A stretch of DNA of 64,000 nt, from contig OY986970.1 of the NCBI GenBank assembly GCA_963920575.1, positions 2,695,654-2,759,653 of the forward strand, written 5' to 3'. The DNA is from Narthecium ossifragum (Eukaryota > Streptophyta > Magnoliopsida > Dioscoreales > Nartheciaceae). The notes beneath the pieces were generated by a model that saw only the letters and a list, made by a program, of their open reading frames with translations, ran no database searches and was not told the origin of the DNA. Position numbers and translations under genes: made by a program. Below, in pieces: positions 41,705 to 54,239 of the stretch (its first letter is position 1; each line of letters starts with the position of its first letter).

Positions 41705-44700
41705 TCACACGTTGCAAGCCAATGTCTCATCATCATCGTCATCGACGGGGCCGCTTTGCGACCTTTTATTCCGGCCATTCGTCTTAGTACGTATAAGGAG
41801 GGCAAGCTCATCGTGCTCTCCGACGGGCTTCTTTTCCCCGGCAGCCAATCTCCCGCACCGGCGCAGGATGTCGAGCACGTCCTTCATCGAAGGCCTGGTT
41901 GACGGCAATGTCCCCGTGCAAAAGATTCCCAGCTTAAGCACCGAGGCTATCTCGTGCAAATTAGAGGCGTCTCTAATGTCCTTGTCCACCGCGTCAATCA
42001 CCGTGTTCCCTTCCTGGAAGTATCTCCACGCCCACTCCGCCAAGCTCTCGTGCTCGCCGCCGTCGTTTGCCTCCCTCCCGGTGACGAGCTCCAGGAGAAC
42101 CACCCCGAAGCTGTACACGTCCACCTTCCCATTCACCTTGCTCGAGTACGCACACTCTGCAATCCAACGTAGCCATTGTTGGTTAGCCAACAAATGAATC
42201 CATCTTCCGTTCAAAAGGTATGATAAAAGGGTAAACTTTAGTTACCTGGAGCCATGTACCCAAAAGACCCGGCGACGGCGGAGACCGTGTGTGGCTCTCC
42301 GGCCCTGACCAACATCCGGGCGAGGCCGAAGTCGGCGATCCTGACTCTGAAGTCGGCGTCCAAAAGGATGTTGCTTGACTTGACGTCGCGGTGCACGACG
42401 GGCGGCGAGCAGTCGTGGTGCATGTAGCAGAGCCCCTGCGCGGCCTCGATGGCAATGCGTAGCCTAGTCGGCCAATCCAACGGATTGCCAGTCCTCCGGC
42501 TAGCATGTAGCCACTGGTCAAGACTACCTTTCCTCATGTACTCATAGACAAGCAGCTTGGCGTCGGCGCTGGAGACGCAACAGAGCAGCTTGACGATGTT
42601 GGCGTGCCGTATCGAGCCAAGGATCTGGACCTCCGATAGGAACTCCCTCTCCACCTTCGAGTCCAGCCTCCGGCCGCTCCATATCTTCTTGACGGCCACG
42701 ACGTCGCCGGCGCGGTTGCCTAGCGCGACGCGGTAGACACGCCCACCGCCGCCACTCCCGATCACGTTGTCTTCCCTGAGCCCCCGGATGATGCTCTCCG
42801 CCGTGAAATCCAGCTTGTGGAAGCAGGTGAGCTTCCACTCGGCGAGATCCCCGGCGTCCCCCCTCCTCCTCCGGTAGTCTCTAAGTAACAAGAGACCGAC
42901 CACCGCGATGATCGAGACCACGAGCCCGCCGAGGACCAGGAGGATGATGGCAGCTGTAGACAAACCATGGGAAGCGTTTGATGATGAAACGCCGCATTTG
43001 GGTACGTTTGCGAGGGGTTTATAAGAACAGAGGCGGGAGTTGGAGTGGAAGCTGAGATCGTTGGCTTGGTTCTGCAATTGAATAGGGATCTCCCCTGAGA
43101 GCTGGTTGGTTGAGAGGTCGAGGGCGTAGAGCCGGAGGTTGCCTATCTCCGGTGGTATTTCGCCGGAGAGCTGGTTGTTTGACAGATCGAGCGAGTTGAG
43201 CACTGGCAGTGATCCAATCGATGATGGGATCCCACCGACGAGTTGGTTGCTGCTTAGATTTAAGTACGTTATGGATTTCAACATGGAGAGGGACGCTGGG
43301 ATCTCGCCGGAGATCTGGTTGCCGCTGAGCGATAGCGTCTGTAGACTGGAGATCCCGGCCAGGCTTGCCGGTAGCTCGCCGGAGAAGAGGTTATTGTTTG
43401 CCAGAAAGACAAGTAGATTTCCTGCGGACGACGGAATCTCGCCGGAGAACTGATTGTCTGATATGTCCAGCCGCGTCAAATTCCACTGCAATTTGTCTGG
43501 AATGGTGCCGGAGAGAGCGTTTTTGCGCATGATGATCGTCGTCATGTTCACCGCCGACCAGATTCCTTCGGGGACGTCGCCGGTAAACTGGTTGTTGTAG
43601 ATTTGAATGTTGTTGAGGGTTGGGCAGGTCCCGAGGGATGCCGGCAGGTTCCCAGTGAGGTTATTGTTGAACACAATCAGCGAGGTGAAGCCGCTGACCG
43701 AGCAGAGGCCATCCGGCAGCTCGCCGGATAGCTGGTTGTTGTTGACTTCTACATTCCACAGCTCCGTCGAGTGCTTCCCAAGCTCCGGCGGTAGCACCCC
43801 CATCAAGCTGTTGTAAAACAACCGGAGGTCGTAAAGTCTCGGTAGCCGGCCGATGCTCGCCGGAATCTCGCCGGAGAAATTGTTGTGATACATGGCCAGT
43901 ACAGAGAGGTTCTGCAGGTGGCCAAAGCCTTCGGGGATGGTTCCGGTCAGCTGGTTGGCCGATACGTCGATCTCGACCAAGCCGAGAGCTCCGATGGTCG
44001 CGTTGATGTCTCCTGAAAGATGGTTATGATACAAGTAAAGGTACTCCAGCTTGCCCAGCATCCAGATGCCGCTGGGGATCCTCCCGGTGAGCGAATTCAG
44101 CGAGAGGTCAAGGTGTTCGAGCTCTGCCAGGTCGCCGAGAGACGCCGGGATCTCACCGACCAGGTTCACGCTTGACATCAATAGGTTTTTGAGGCTCGCC
44201 ATCCCACCGAACGCTGCCGGGATGCTCATCGAGTGGAATGGGTTGAAGGAGAGAGAGAGGGTCTGGAGTTTCGAGAGATTCCCGAGCTGAGCCGGGAAAG
44301 ACTCGTTGAAAAGATTGCTGTCGAGGAGCAGCTGCTGGATGGCTGAGAGCCGGCCGATAGAGGCGGGGATGTCGCCAGTGAAGTTGTTTGCAGATAGGCT
44401 AAGATACTGAAGGCCCTGCGGCATCCGGTCGATGTCGGCGGGGATCACGCCGACGAGATTGTTCTGAGAGAGGTCCACGGACTGTAGTTTTGAGCAGCTG
44501 TAAAGAGAGGTTGGATAGTTGCCGGGGAGGGAGTTGTAGGAGAGATTGAGGTACCGGAGATTGGAACAATTGGAGAGGAAGGTAGGGAAAGGACCGGGGA
44601 GGTTGTTGCCGGAGAGATCAAGAGTGGAGAGGTTCTTGAGATCGCAAATGGAGGATGGTATCGGGCCGCCATCGAGAATTTGCTGGCTTAGCGATATCAC

Positions 44701-44946
44701 TGCGACGGAGCCGCCGCCGTCGCACTGGACGCCAACCCAGCTGCAGTGGGTGGCGGCTGACTCGTTCCAGGATTGGAGAGCAGCTGGGTTTCCCCAGTCG
44801 CTTTTTATACGTAACAGTGTCTGCTTCTCTTCCGACGACGGCGATGGTGTTTGGGATTCGGCCAAGGTGGCGGAGAGGAGAAGCAAGAAGAAGAGTGAGG
44901 AGGTGGTGGGCGGCAGGTTTGGTGGTGGTTTGGTTCTTCCGGCCAT
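41705..44946 (-). CDS. LRR receptor-like kinase, subfamily XI (HSL/HAESA-like)
   Basis: Two exons: 44946-42246 and 42156-41705, with an 89-bp GT-AG intron in the kinase domain (between the P and E codons of the APE motif), where subfamily XI genes usually have one. The product is 1050 residues. Order: signal peptide (about 1-30), LRR N-terminal cap with paired Cys (HCSWVGVQC), about twenty LxxLxxLxLxxNxLxGxIP repeats, a membrane helix (about 665-688), then an RD kinase with glycine loop IGSGGGGRVYRV (from 729), VAVKK Lys (753), HRDVKSSN (852) and DFG (872). All catalytic residues are present, so an active plasma-membrane Ser/Thr kinase is expected. Wording is closest to the HSL1-like/At5g25930 (HSL3) group, which perceives secreted peptides with SERK co-receptors. 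Ligand assignment is inference. The coding region is GC-rich and intact. Confidence 0.95.
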
Positions 44947-46349
44947 CGGAGCGCTCTGGTTTGAAGCGTTCGCTTGGCGGGTCTATCTTATACGGTGGTT
45001 AACAGGTCATGGGACCAATAGATAGCGAGCATCACTTTACTGAACCTTCTACTAAAACTATTGGGTCTCTGGCTACTTGTGAACATCTAGACGAATGAAA
45101 AATATCATCTACGGAAATCATACTCATGTTCACTCACTCGTATTCTCATGTATGAATATATTGTTTAATTTGTCGCATCGAGTAATACAGTATTGATTTA
45201 ATATTATATCAAATATTTGATACACTCATATTATAAATATTAAAAGAACCTCTGATTTGGTCAGATTTTGTAAACCCAAAAAGCCCCTTGATGGTTCTGG
45301 GGTTTGACGTGGGATTTATCTTATAGGGATTCTGGGTTGGTCGTTATCAGGTTAGATATCAGAGTTGTTTCGCAGTGGCGTATAGGACGCCATTGGCTTC
45401 AAACAGGGGCACTGGTCTAAGGTTTGAACGTTGAAAAGTTTTAAGGTGATGAGAAGCGTCACGTCTATCGTCTTCGTGGAAATCACAAGGTTCCTTCCAT
45501 ATTCCATGGTTGGGAATTGCCTTTGCGTTTGAGGACGCCTGAAGCACGTAAATTGCTGGTTTTGAGATCGACCTCAACCTGTTTGATTGATTGCAGCGAA
45601 CACCATAGCAGCTGTGGTTGTGCTTAACCCTATATATTAAACATTAGGTCGAACCGCAACTATGTCGTAAGTTGCGCTCATTTTGATTCAAATTAAATTG
45701 CCTACAACTGTCACACCCATCAAACCTTTTATCTCACTAAATTAGTAATATTGGGTGAGGATGGTCTTGATATTTTTTTTTTTTCTCATGAAAAGATAAG
45801 TCCGAAGACTAGGTGAGCATGGTCTTGATGATTTCATTACCAAGATATAGCTATTTCAAGGAACACATGAGAACTACCAGCTGCACAAGTGGCTGCGTTT
45901 AAAAAAAGACTGGCCCAATCAACTCATTTGGCATTTGGCATTTGACATTATCGGTTCGGGTGCGCATCCATGTAGCGTCCACCCGAATCCGACCCGTTAG
46001 CGTCGTTTAATAGTTAATACCGCCTCGTGCGTAATGACCGGCCGACTGGTGTGAACGGGCCGCCGTTGTTGACTGTGGGGAAAGGAAGTCTTCGGGAAGA
46101 TTAATGGAGCGAAGAAAAGGACGCCTTTTCTTGATTCCAACTAAATCACGACTCGTCTGCTTTGAAAAAGGATGATGTTTGAGAGGAGTATTTTTCATGT
46201 CAGGCTGATATATTAAAAAAAAAAAAAATCCGTAATCACTCTTTTTTCTGTGTCAGTAAGCAATTTGTGTATTTTCTTTCTTTTTTAAGTGGTTAGTTGA
46301 GCATACAAAACTCCGGTCAGAATATATTCTGTAGTCCTTTCATCTCTTA
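44947..46349. other. receptor-kinase upstream region, no gene recognised
   Basis: On the minus strand GTATAAGATAG (44983-44993) lies only about 40 bases before the kinase ATG, with ATTGG (a CCAAT complement) further up. If TATAAG is used, the 5' UTR would be very short, so the assignment is weak. The remainder is AT-rich with no recognisable domain. Confidence 0.35.
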
Positions 46350-47166
46350 GGCCCCGTTTGGTACGGGAATACCAAACAGGAATAACCATTAACTAGGGGT
46401 GTCCAAAAAGCCCAAATGGCCCGGCCCGGTACGGGTCCAGTCCAGACCCGTTCGGGCCGTAGCCCGGTCCAGCCCGAGTGTTGGCCTTGCTGGACCGGAC
46501 TGATTCGGGTTCAGGGCCGGACCAGGGCCCATTAGTCTAAAACCCGGCCCGGTTCGGATTTTAAATAAAAGATTTGGTCGGCCTTCAGAACTGAAGCTCG
46601 TGACTGAGCCACATTAGCAATGTGACCGTCTCAAACGTGACCGTATGAGACGGTCACATTGCTAAAGTGACCGTTTGAGACCTAAGAGCCTGTGAGTCAG
46701 GCGACCGTTTGAGACTCACAGGTGTCTCAAACGGTCACACTCCCTCTTTTTTTTTAAAGAACCGGACTGGGCCTTACCCGGCCCAGTCCAGCCCGGTCTC
46801 CAAGCCAGGCAGGGCCATAACTGGGTCGGACCGGGTGAAAGACCTTTTGGGCCCGGTACTGGCCCGGCCCGGTCCAGATGCTTACAAGGGCCGGACCGGG
46901 TATTGCCTCCAACCCGGCCCGGATGGACACCCCACCCTTAACCCAAGTTAAAAAAGAAAATATTCCTGAAATATTTCCGAATCCACTACTTATTCCACAC
47001 TTTATCCCCCCAACACATTTCTCTATTCCAGATAATCATTACAAAGTTATTCCCCACCCTCCACTCTACTTTTCTTTTATTTTAAGTAATCATTATAAAG
47101 TTATTCCCAAAATCGAAAATAAAATCCCTTAATCCGGAATAAAATTATTCCGGTATCAAACGAGCC
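46350..47166. mobile_element. MITE carrying a nested hAT-type element
   Basis: Ends GGCCCCGTTTGGTAC and TATCAAACGAGCC are imperfect inverted repeats. Without the insert it is about 270 bp and matches the MITE at 2.64-2.85 kb in its interior (TTATTCCACACTTTATC, TAATCATTA). Confidence 0.6.
46394..46934. mobile_element. hAT-type non-autonomous element nested in the MITE
   Basis: 541 bp with ends TAGGGGTGTCCA and TGGACACCCCA, and flanks CCATTAAC (46386-46393) and CCCTTAAC (46935-46942), an 8-bp target duplication with one difference. Subterminal GGCCCGG/CCGGACC motifs occur in both orientations. The centre (46.61-46.74 kb) holds repeated GTGACCGTTTGAGAC units in both orientations that can form long hairpins. 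No transposase. Confidence 0.8.
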
Positions 47167-47656
47167 TCTATCATATGCCAGCACAATCGTGCAACAGCAT
47201 CCACTCTAAAATTACAGACCCAAGAACTAAAAAGAAAACATACTAACAAAACACAAGACATCAGCCCAAATCTCATTCGCATACACTCCACCGTGAGTCA
47301 CTGAAGATGTCAACGGCCTCGTGATGATCCGAGTCAATGACCGCCTTGCTCACTAGCACAGCATTACCATATGATTTTCTAACTTCAGTTATATATAATT
47401 CAAGAAAGAGTATTTGGATTCAGGAATATTGGTCGAGTTCCAAGTTTCCTAAGAGGTGGGTTTGCAAAGAGAATTGGAAACGATGAAATGTTGCTGAAAC
47501 CTAGCATATACGTTGCCAATAGCAAAGATCTAGTCTGAAACAGCAAAGAAAACATGGAATAAAGCATACAGGTGCTTCCTGCAGAAGTGACTCAATGACA
47601 AGATTGTACGCAAACTAAATGAAGACGAACTCATACAGCGACTAAGATCAAGAACC

Positions 47657-50600
47657 TCACAGCTTGTCTTCAAACTCAGAAAGGGGTGTCATCTGCTCCT
47701 TCAGTCCCTTCCTCTTGCGAATGTCGCTTACAAGCAATGCAGCTTGAGTACCAGACTCCAGTGGATCAGAAGACATCATGTCCCAGTGATCAAATACGCA
47801 CTGTGGAAATGCCTGGCCAGATGTTGCAGCTCGAAGAGTGCTCGAGAATCCGAAGGACTCGACGACTGGCAGGTATGCTTTGATGTTGTATAGGGGAGTA
47901 CCCGGCCTCTGCATCTCTTCGAACACGTGCCCTCTCTTCTGGTTAAGAACACCATAAATACCTCCCAAAGCTTGTTCAGGAGCCTGAATCTCCACCAAGT
48001 AAACTGGCTCCAGGAGCCTGGGTTTCGCAGTCAACTGAGATGCGTATATCACCCTTCTCGCTGTTGGAATGACCTGACCACCACCCCTGTGAATAGCATC
48101 AGCATGGAGAACCACATCACATACCTCGAAGCAAATCCCCCGCATGTTCTCTTCAGCCAAAGCACCTTCTTTAGACGCCCATTGGAAACCAGCCACCACA
48201 GAGTCCTTGATTTCATTAAGGTACTGGACTCCCTTACACATATCAACCACCATGTTGGGGCCAGTGGTCTCAGGACCAAAGCACCAGATCTTCTTAGCAA
48301 GATCCTTGTCCCAGCCAAATTCTTCAGAGAGGATCTTCGACCGCACTTTTGGGTCATCCCTTGGACCGATACGGCCGTCGTCGATGGCCTCAGCAAGCCC
48401 TTCTTCCATGGGCCGAGCTTCCATGTACAGCCTGTTGTGCTTGTTAGGAGACTTGCTCATCACAGTCCGGCAGGACTTCTCAAGCACTGTCTCACGGAAA
48501 GAGACCACTGGGTCAGACACTACAATCTCGGCCCCTCCCATGAAATCGTCCTGCAAATCCTTCAAACAAATCTCAAGGTGCAGCTCCCCAGCTCCGGCAA
48601 TGATATGCTCTCCAGATTCCTCCATTGTGCACAAGACCATGGGATCAGATTTTGCCAAACGCTTCAGCCCTTCAACGAGCTTGGGAAGATCAGAGGCGAC
48701 CTTACACTGCACTGCCACACGGACCACAGGAGAGACGGAGAACTTCATTGCTTTGATGGGGTGAGCATCCACTTCCTTCTCATTTGTCAAAGTTGCATTC
48801 TTAGTAATGAACTGATCTAACCCGACCAAGGCAACAGTGTTACCACAAGGCACGTCCTCTACAGACTCTTGCTTCTTTCCCATCCAAATAACAGTTCTTT
48901 GGACGCTCTTCACGTACAGATCTTTCTTCTGGCCCGGAACATAGTTTGGCCCCATGATTCTAACCTTCACACCAGTAGAAACCTTCCCAGCGAAGACCCG
49001 ACCAAATGCAAAGAACCTCCCTTTGTCAGACGCCGGAATCATCTTTGAAACATACAGCATGAGAGGGCCTTCTGGATCGCAGTTTCTGATCGCATTCGCG
49101 TAAATATCATCAAGAGGTCCCTCGTATAAGTTCTCTACACGATACCTTTGCGCCGTGGATGGAGATGGAAGGTGGAAAATCATCATTTCAAGAAGAGCAG
49201 TGCTCGCAGGAAGCCATGTCTGCATAACACGCTTCATCAACGCCTTGCCCATCAAATCCTTCTCCTCGCCTTTCATTGTCACCCCCAGTTTCTGAAGCAT
49301 CGGCCATAGCTTGTCTTTCTGATCATTCATGCAAGTATTGATGATCTGCTTGATTGGCTCGTAGCAGAACTGAACAAAGCCACGCTTGCATGTAGGCGCA
49401 CCTGTGTTCTTAGTAGTCCACTTCTTGGTAGCTGGGTCAAAATAGTTTTCACCCCAGAGCCTCTCCATCATTTTAGACTCATCCACGCCAAATTTGGAGG
49501 CATACATCTTGGCAAAGTTGGTGAGAGTAAATGCCCAACCATGCAACCCTGCGGAGAAAGCAACAGTGCCCTTCTCGGGGTATACTTGGACATCACCAAG
49601 AAGGGGATCTTCGTACGTGGCCATAATCACATTTGCATTCTCAATGACTCTCTGGAAAGTCTGGTATGCTTCTTCACCTTCGACCTGAAGCTCCAGAAAA
49701 CACCGATCCATCTTGTTGACAGTCAAGACTGGTCGAATTCTTTCTCCTAGTGCCTGTCTGAGAACCGTTTCCGTCTGGACACAAACACCCTCCACACAAT
49801 CCACGACGACTAATGCACCGTCAGTGATTCGAAGAGCTGCTGTGACCTCAGATGAAAAGTCAACGTGCCCAGGTGAATCGATTAGATTAATGAGGTACTC
49901 ATTCCCCATTCTTTCACCCTTGTAGCTCTTCAAAGACTCGGCAGTCATCTCATAGTAAAGAGAAATTCCAGTAGATTTGATTGTGATACCACGTTCCGCT
50001 TCGTCCGCCCTGGTATCAGTCATCCTAACATCTCCAGCAACTTCTTGGGCGATGATACCAGCAGCCGCCACAAGAGAATCGGTGAGAGTAGACTTCCCTG
50101 CAATTGTTGAAATCTCAGACCCATTGCATTTACAGACATAAAGTCTATCCATAAAAGAGAATGGAACTATAGAAGTTACTCCAAGCAAAAAGAAATTAAT
50201 ATTTAACAGAATTTAGCAGGTGTCGCATTGTGCATCAACCTAAAATACCCTACCTTTCAATGTAACAAAACAGGAAATCAAGATGAGTATAGGAAAATAG
50301 CAAGAAGAATAACAGATTCCCTTAAAGCTAATGATACCAGGTACCATGTTTTACCTCCTTCAAATTCTCAATTGAGCACAGGCAGTATGCATAAAGATTA
50401 GTACGATTAAGGGGTAGAATGATCAAGGTGTAGGAACATCAATAAGAAAGCTCTGCCTACCCTGACTAGGTTTTCACTCCTATGGGTACACTAAATCATC
50501 ATAACTGTTGGAAAAGAAGAGGAATAAAGGGGGAAAAATCTAAACACAATCATTGAGAAAATCTGAGAGAGACGAAGCATGCAATTGATTGACATTTTCT

Positions 50601-50789
50601 TGAAGAATATGATACCAAGACCATTCTGTAAACATATAGGATAAGAGAAGAACAGAAAGACCAGAGAATTATAAGCAATAAAAAGCATTTTGACATACCG
50701 TGATCAACATGGGCGATGACAGACATGTTTCGGATGTTATGTTTCAGATCCATAATCCTACGAAGCTCTTCAGCCGTAAACTTCACCAT
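47657..50789 (-). CDS. EF2: translation elongation factor 2, copy 1
   Basis: Coding exons 50789-50699 and 50097-47657, with a 601-bp GT-AG intron splitting the Gly codon of the P-loop; a 5'-UTR intron (52564-50847) lies upstream. The product is 843 residues, the normal plant eEF2 length. Visible: AHVDHGKST (26-34), the switch region [24 protein letters not shown], the domain IV loop [11 protein letters not shown] whose His becomes diphthamide, and the C-terminal FEDKL. It is the cytosolic GTPase that translocates the ribosome. It is intact and likely functional. Copy 2 begins 7556 bases further on and differs by a single residue (Lys here, Arg there, in SL-K/R-SYKG). Gene arrangement matches Arabidopsis LOS1-type EF-2, known from the family. 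Confidence 0.97.
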
Positions 50790-50846
50790 CTTGAATGAAG
50801 TGAAAGATAAGATGCACACTCAATACGTTGCACACTCAATACGTTG

Positions 50847-52656
50847 CTGTAAATCACAATCAAACAACCAGAGTAAAAAACAGATCAGAAAAAATGGTTC
50901 TGATATGAAAATATTGTAATTAACTATGTCCCTAAATTCAACTGAACAGTATTTCAAAACTAAATAATGCACCATGTAAGCTTGTGAACAAGATAGAAAT
51001 CCATCAATACTGCTTGGATCTTATTTACTCAAAAGATGAAACATATTATAGTAACCAGCAGCTAAGATTTCGAGCAGTTTTAAAAAAATCCAAACAGACA
51101 AATAATATTATATGACCATCTACATTGCATAATCAACAAGGGATTGATTTATACAGCTTCCATCACACGGAACAGCAATTTACTTGTATTCCAAAGAATC
51201 CATCGAAATCGACACTTAAAAAGGAAGCACACACTTGGCTTGTATCAATTGATGGATGATAATTCCAAAATAAGTTAACTTTAGTCAATAATAGGCACCA
51301 GAAAAATCTCAAGCAAAAGCTTGGGCTGATAGCACAGCTATCATAGAGTGTAGAATATACGCGACCTTGTTTATGCAATTCAGTACAACCAGGGAGCAAA
51401 ACTTATGCCTATCTTGTAGAGCTGATTCCTGGAACGAAGTTAAATGGGGAATGACTGATAACACCTTTACGAAACTGCTAACTTTTGAGATACAAATCAA
51501 ACACCAAAACAAACATCATAACAACTATTTTGAGCACAAACCTACTTGTCTAAACTATGATTTGCAGGAGTCATATTGCCTTCGAATTGGACCACCACCA
51601 CCAATTCAGATTACACATCGCACAAACCTCGAACAATTAAAAAATAAAACCCAAGAGAACATATCTCTCACAGAAAACAAGGGAAGTATCTTGAAAAGGA
51701 CAAGCCACATATATCAAACACAAGAATTTGCCAAAGAGAAGCACATAGTCCTGCACTAATTGGCATCCCGTTTGACTAGGAACAGAAACACACAGGAGGA
51801 TGCTGGATGCTCGACGAGCCACTATTTGAACACCCCCCTATTACTTTTATTAAGAGCAAATCCAAGAGAGTTATCATCAGCAAATAACCAGTGATTGACC
51901 TACGCCAGCCAAGCATTCTTCAAGTTTCATCACAATAACACAGAAAGATTATATTTTTTAAACCAATGATATCATTTTTTAAAGTAAAGATATGGGGATT
52001 GCCTAAAAGCTTTATAGACCGAATCTTTAATCCGAAGCCGAACGAAACATCTACAAATCAGATATATGAACTAAGCTTACTGCATAATCAACCATCACGA
52101 AGGTGATCAAGTTTTATCTTTGATTCCTTTATATTGAAGAATAAGAATGCCGCAAAGAATTACTAGATCATATGCCTCAAGCAACCCATCACACGAAACA
52201 AGATACAAGGTTGCAGGATGAATTATTATACAATAGACATGGTTCCTCTGATTCAGATCCAAAAACAGAGACAAACGATGACCAAGCTATAGCATTGTCG
52301 AAAACCTTAATCAGTGAATTTAGCAAAAGATCTAATGATAAGAATAACATCGACATGAATCCGAGATTTACAAGATTTAACAAGCATCAAAAACAGATCA
52401 ACATCGATCCATTCCAGCAGACGACCTCAAACGTGCAAACAGTGGGGGGGGTGAGAATCATGAAACATAATAACCAAATCGATCTATGCAACATCAATCG
52501 CACAAGAAACACCGCAGTATTAATCTAAGAAATAACTAAAAAAAATAAGAGAGAAGAAGCATACGATGCTAGGCTACTGCTTCCGGATACGAGAAGCCGA
52601 GCCGCAACCGACGCTCAAAACCCTAGTTCGGATCCACACCTAACTCCAGATTTATA
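50847..52656 (-). promoter_or_regulatory. EF-2 copy 1 promoter, non-coding first exon and 5'-UTR intron
   Basis: On the minus strand: TATA box CTATAAAT (TATAAA at 52651-52656), then the telo-box AAACCCTAG (plus-strand 52618-52626) at the expected start of transcription, a short GC-rich leader, donor GTATG (52564) and acceptor TTTACAG (50853-50847), giving a 1.7-kb 5'-UTR intron. Telo-boxes and long first introns are typical of plant translation-factor genes and support strong expression in dividing cells. Confidence 0.75.
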
Positions 52657-53020
52657 GGTCACCAGTGGGCCTTGGGCTGTTCCCAAGCCCACAGACTAGC
52701 GTCCAGACCGAACCCAATCCAAACTTTCGGATTCTAGCCTGAGCAGGCATGCTTCTAAACATTTAGGAACTACTTTTGCACTGTTAGGCTTTAGCCCAAG
52801 ACCCAGTCCGATCATGAGTCCGGTCCGGCAGCTCCAGCATGAGTCCAGTCTGAGCCAACTCTTGTCTGGGTTCACAATCTAACAATGCTTGGCTCGGTCC
52901 AAACGTGAAGACGTCGGGCTTGGGGACATACCTAACATGGAGAACTATTGGATTCATGGGTGGGCCGAGACTGGTCAGTGGTGGCAGCTAGAGAACGAAA
53001 TAGCAAGGCTATTTGCTGGA
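52657..53020. other. EF-2 copy 1 upstream region
   Basis: No gene. Contains TTGGGCTG/AAGCCCA pairs near 52.67-52.69 kb and GTCCGGTCC/GAGTCCAG motifs near 52.8-52.85 kb, possibly an old repeat. Confidence 0.4.
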
Positions 53021-53025
53021 GGGCC

Positions 53026-53590
53026 TTTTTTTTTTTTTTTTTTCCCGGATTAGTTGAGCCCGAAGATGACCAGACAGGGGTACATAAAAAATGTCAAAAA
53101 CCCAACAGACCCCGTTCTGGAGTCCCACTCAAAAATAACCTTGGTATCCCTACAAAACCTGGCAACCCCATCAGTTCTGGAGATCCAGGGATATATATAA
53201 ACAGTACATACTCCATCCTCATAATAAAGAACCAAATCTCTCTGATCACACCATCTAACTCGGACGGCCAAGCTCTTCTCCTATCCAAAATATCAACAGC
53301 AGTGTGGGGGTCTGACTCAATAAACTACACGATGCATACCTCTCGCTCTCATGCACCCATCTCAACGCTTCCGTGATCGCGAGGATGAATCCGTTGCCCC
53401 AGGAGTACCCCTCGCCCACATCGGCAGACCATCCTTCCCAATCTCCACCGCGCCTACTGCCTACAGCACAAGACATCCACCTGGAGGGGTATTGCATAAG
53501 GGGCCACTTGCGAAGGATTTGGCATATTTTTTGGAAGAAAAATGGTGTGCGTTGACGTGGTGCAGCCGTGGCCCTGGGGTAGCTTAGATG
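53026..53590 (-). mobile_element. 5'-truncated LINE fragment with poly(A) tail
   Basis: A run of 18 T on the plus strand (53026-53043) is a poly(A) tail on the minus strand. Upstream of it, in shifted frames, are pieces of a plant L1-type RNase H domain: LAITEALRWVHE, then ESDPHTAVDIL with the catalytic Asp, then VARFCRDTKV. Frameshifts make it a dead copy. It lies between the two EF-2 genes; target duplications were not identified. Confidence 0.7.
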
Positions 53591-53810
53591 CAGGGGCCCA
53601 TTAAAAGTATTCTTCTAATTATTATTTAGCTTCATAATTTTCTTTATCAATAGTTAATCCTGTGAATTTTAATGGGTATGAGAGGTAAAATTTAAATTAC
53701 TTACACACCGCTTATTAGATTGATGTGGCTTGCCGGCTCCCTATACCTAATCTGGAGAATTATTCTTTTAAATTACCAGTTTTTGGGCTCAGCTAATAAT
53801 AATAATAAGG

Positions 53811-54229
53811 GTTAATATCATTTTGGTACCCTCTAGTTTCAAGAATTATTAATTTGAACTATGTGTTTTAAAACATAACAAAACATGTTTTGTAGTTAAT
53901 AATCTAGTCATTTTAGTCCCATTGCGATGACAATGTTAGTTGAGTTAACCGGAAACCGGTCACGTGGCCAATTTGGCGTTAAATCAACTAACAACGTTTT
54001 GGTACCCTCTAGTTTTAAAAACTATCATTTTGATACCCTCTAATTTGATAACACCGTTTGTTGACTTAATGCCAAACCGATCACGTGACCGTTAACTCAA
54101 CTAACGTTGTCATCGTCATAGGACTAAAATGACTAAATTGTTAATTACATACCATGTTTGTTACGTTTTAAAACATATGATCTAAATTGATAATTTTTGA
54201 AACTATAGGGTACTAAAATGACATTATCC
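53811..54229. mobile_element. foldback MITE with long inverted repeats (Mutator-like)
   Basis: The two halves are inverted repeats of about 190 bp (GG-TTAATATCATTTTGGTACC at the left pairs with GGTACTAAAATGACATTATCC at the right, diverged). Flanks are identical, ATAATAATAA (53801-53810 and 54230-54239), a 10-bp duplication in the Mutator size range, though the site is itself an ATA repeat. Each arm holds TCACGTG(G/A) and GTTGAGTTAAC-type motifs. No coding capacity. Confidence 0.75.
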
Positions 54230-54239
54230 ATAATAATAA

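Noticed and set aside
47927..48820. Plus-strand frame of 297 codons opposite EF-2 (repeated at 55483-56376)
   Set aside because: It is the antisense of the EF-2 coding sequence. Its perfect repetition follows from the EF-2 duplication, and it has no domain.
50098..50188. Upstream extension of the EF-2 copy 1 main exon by about 30 codons
   Set aside because: It starts at TTG, runs through the intron acceptor, and is replaced by the conserved 31-residue first exon at 50789-50699.
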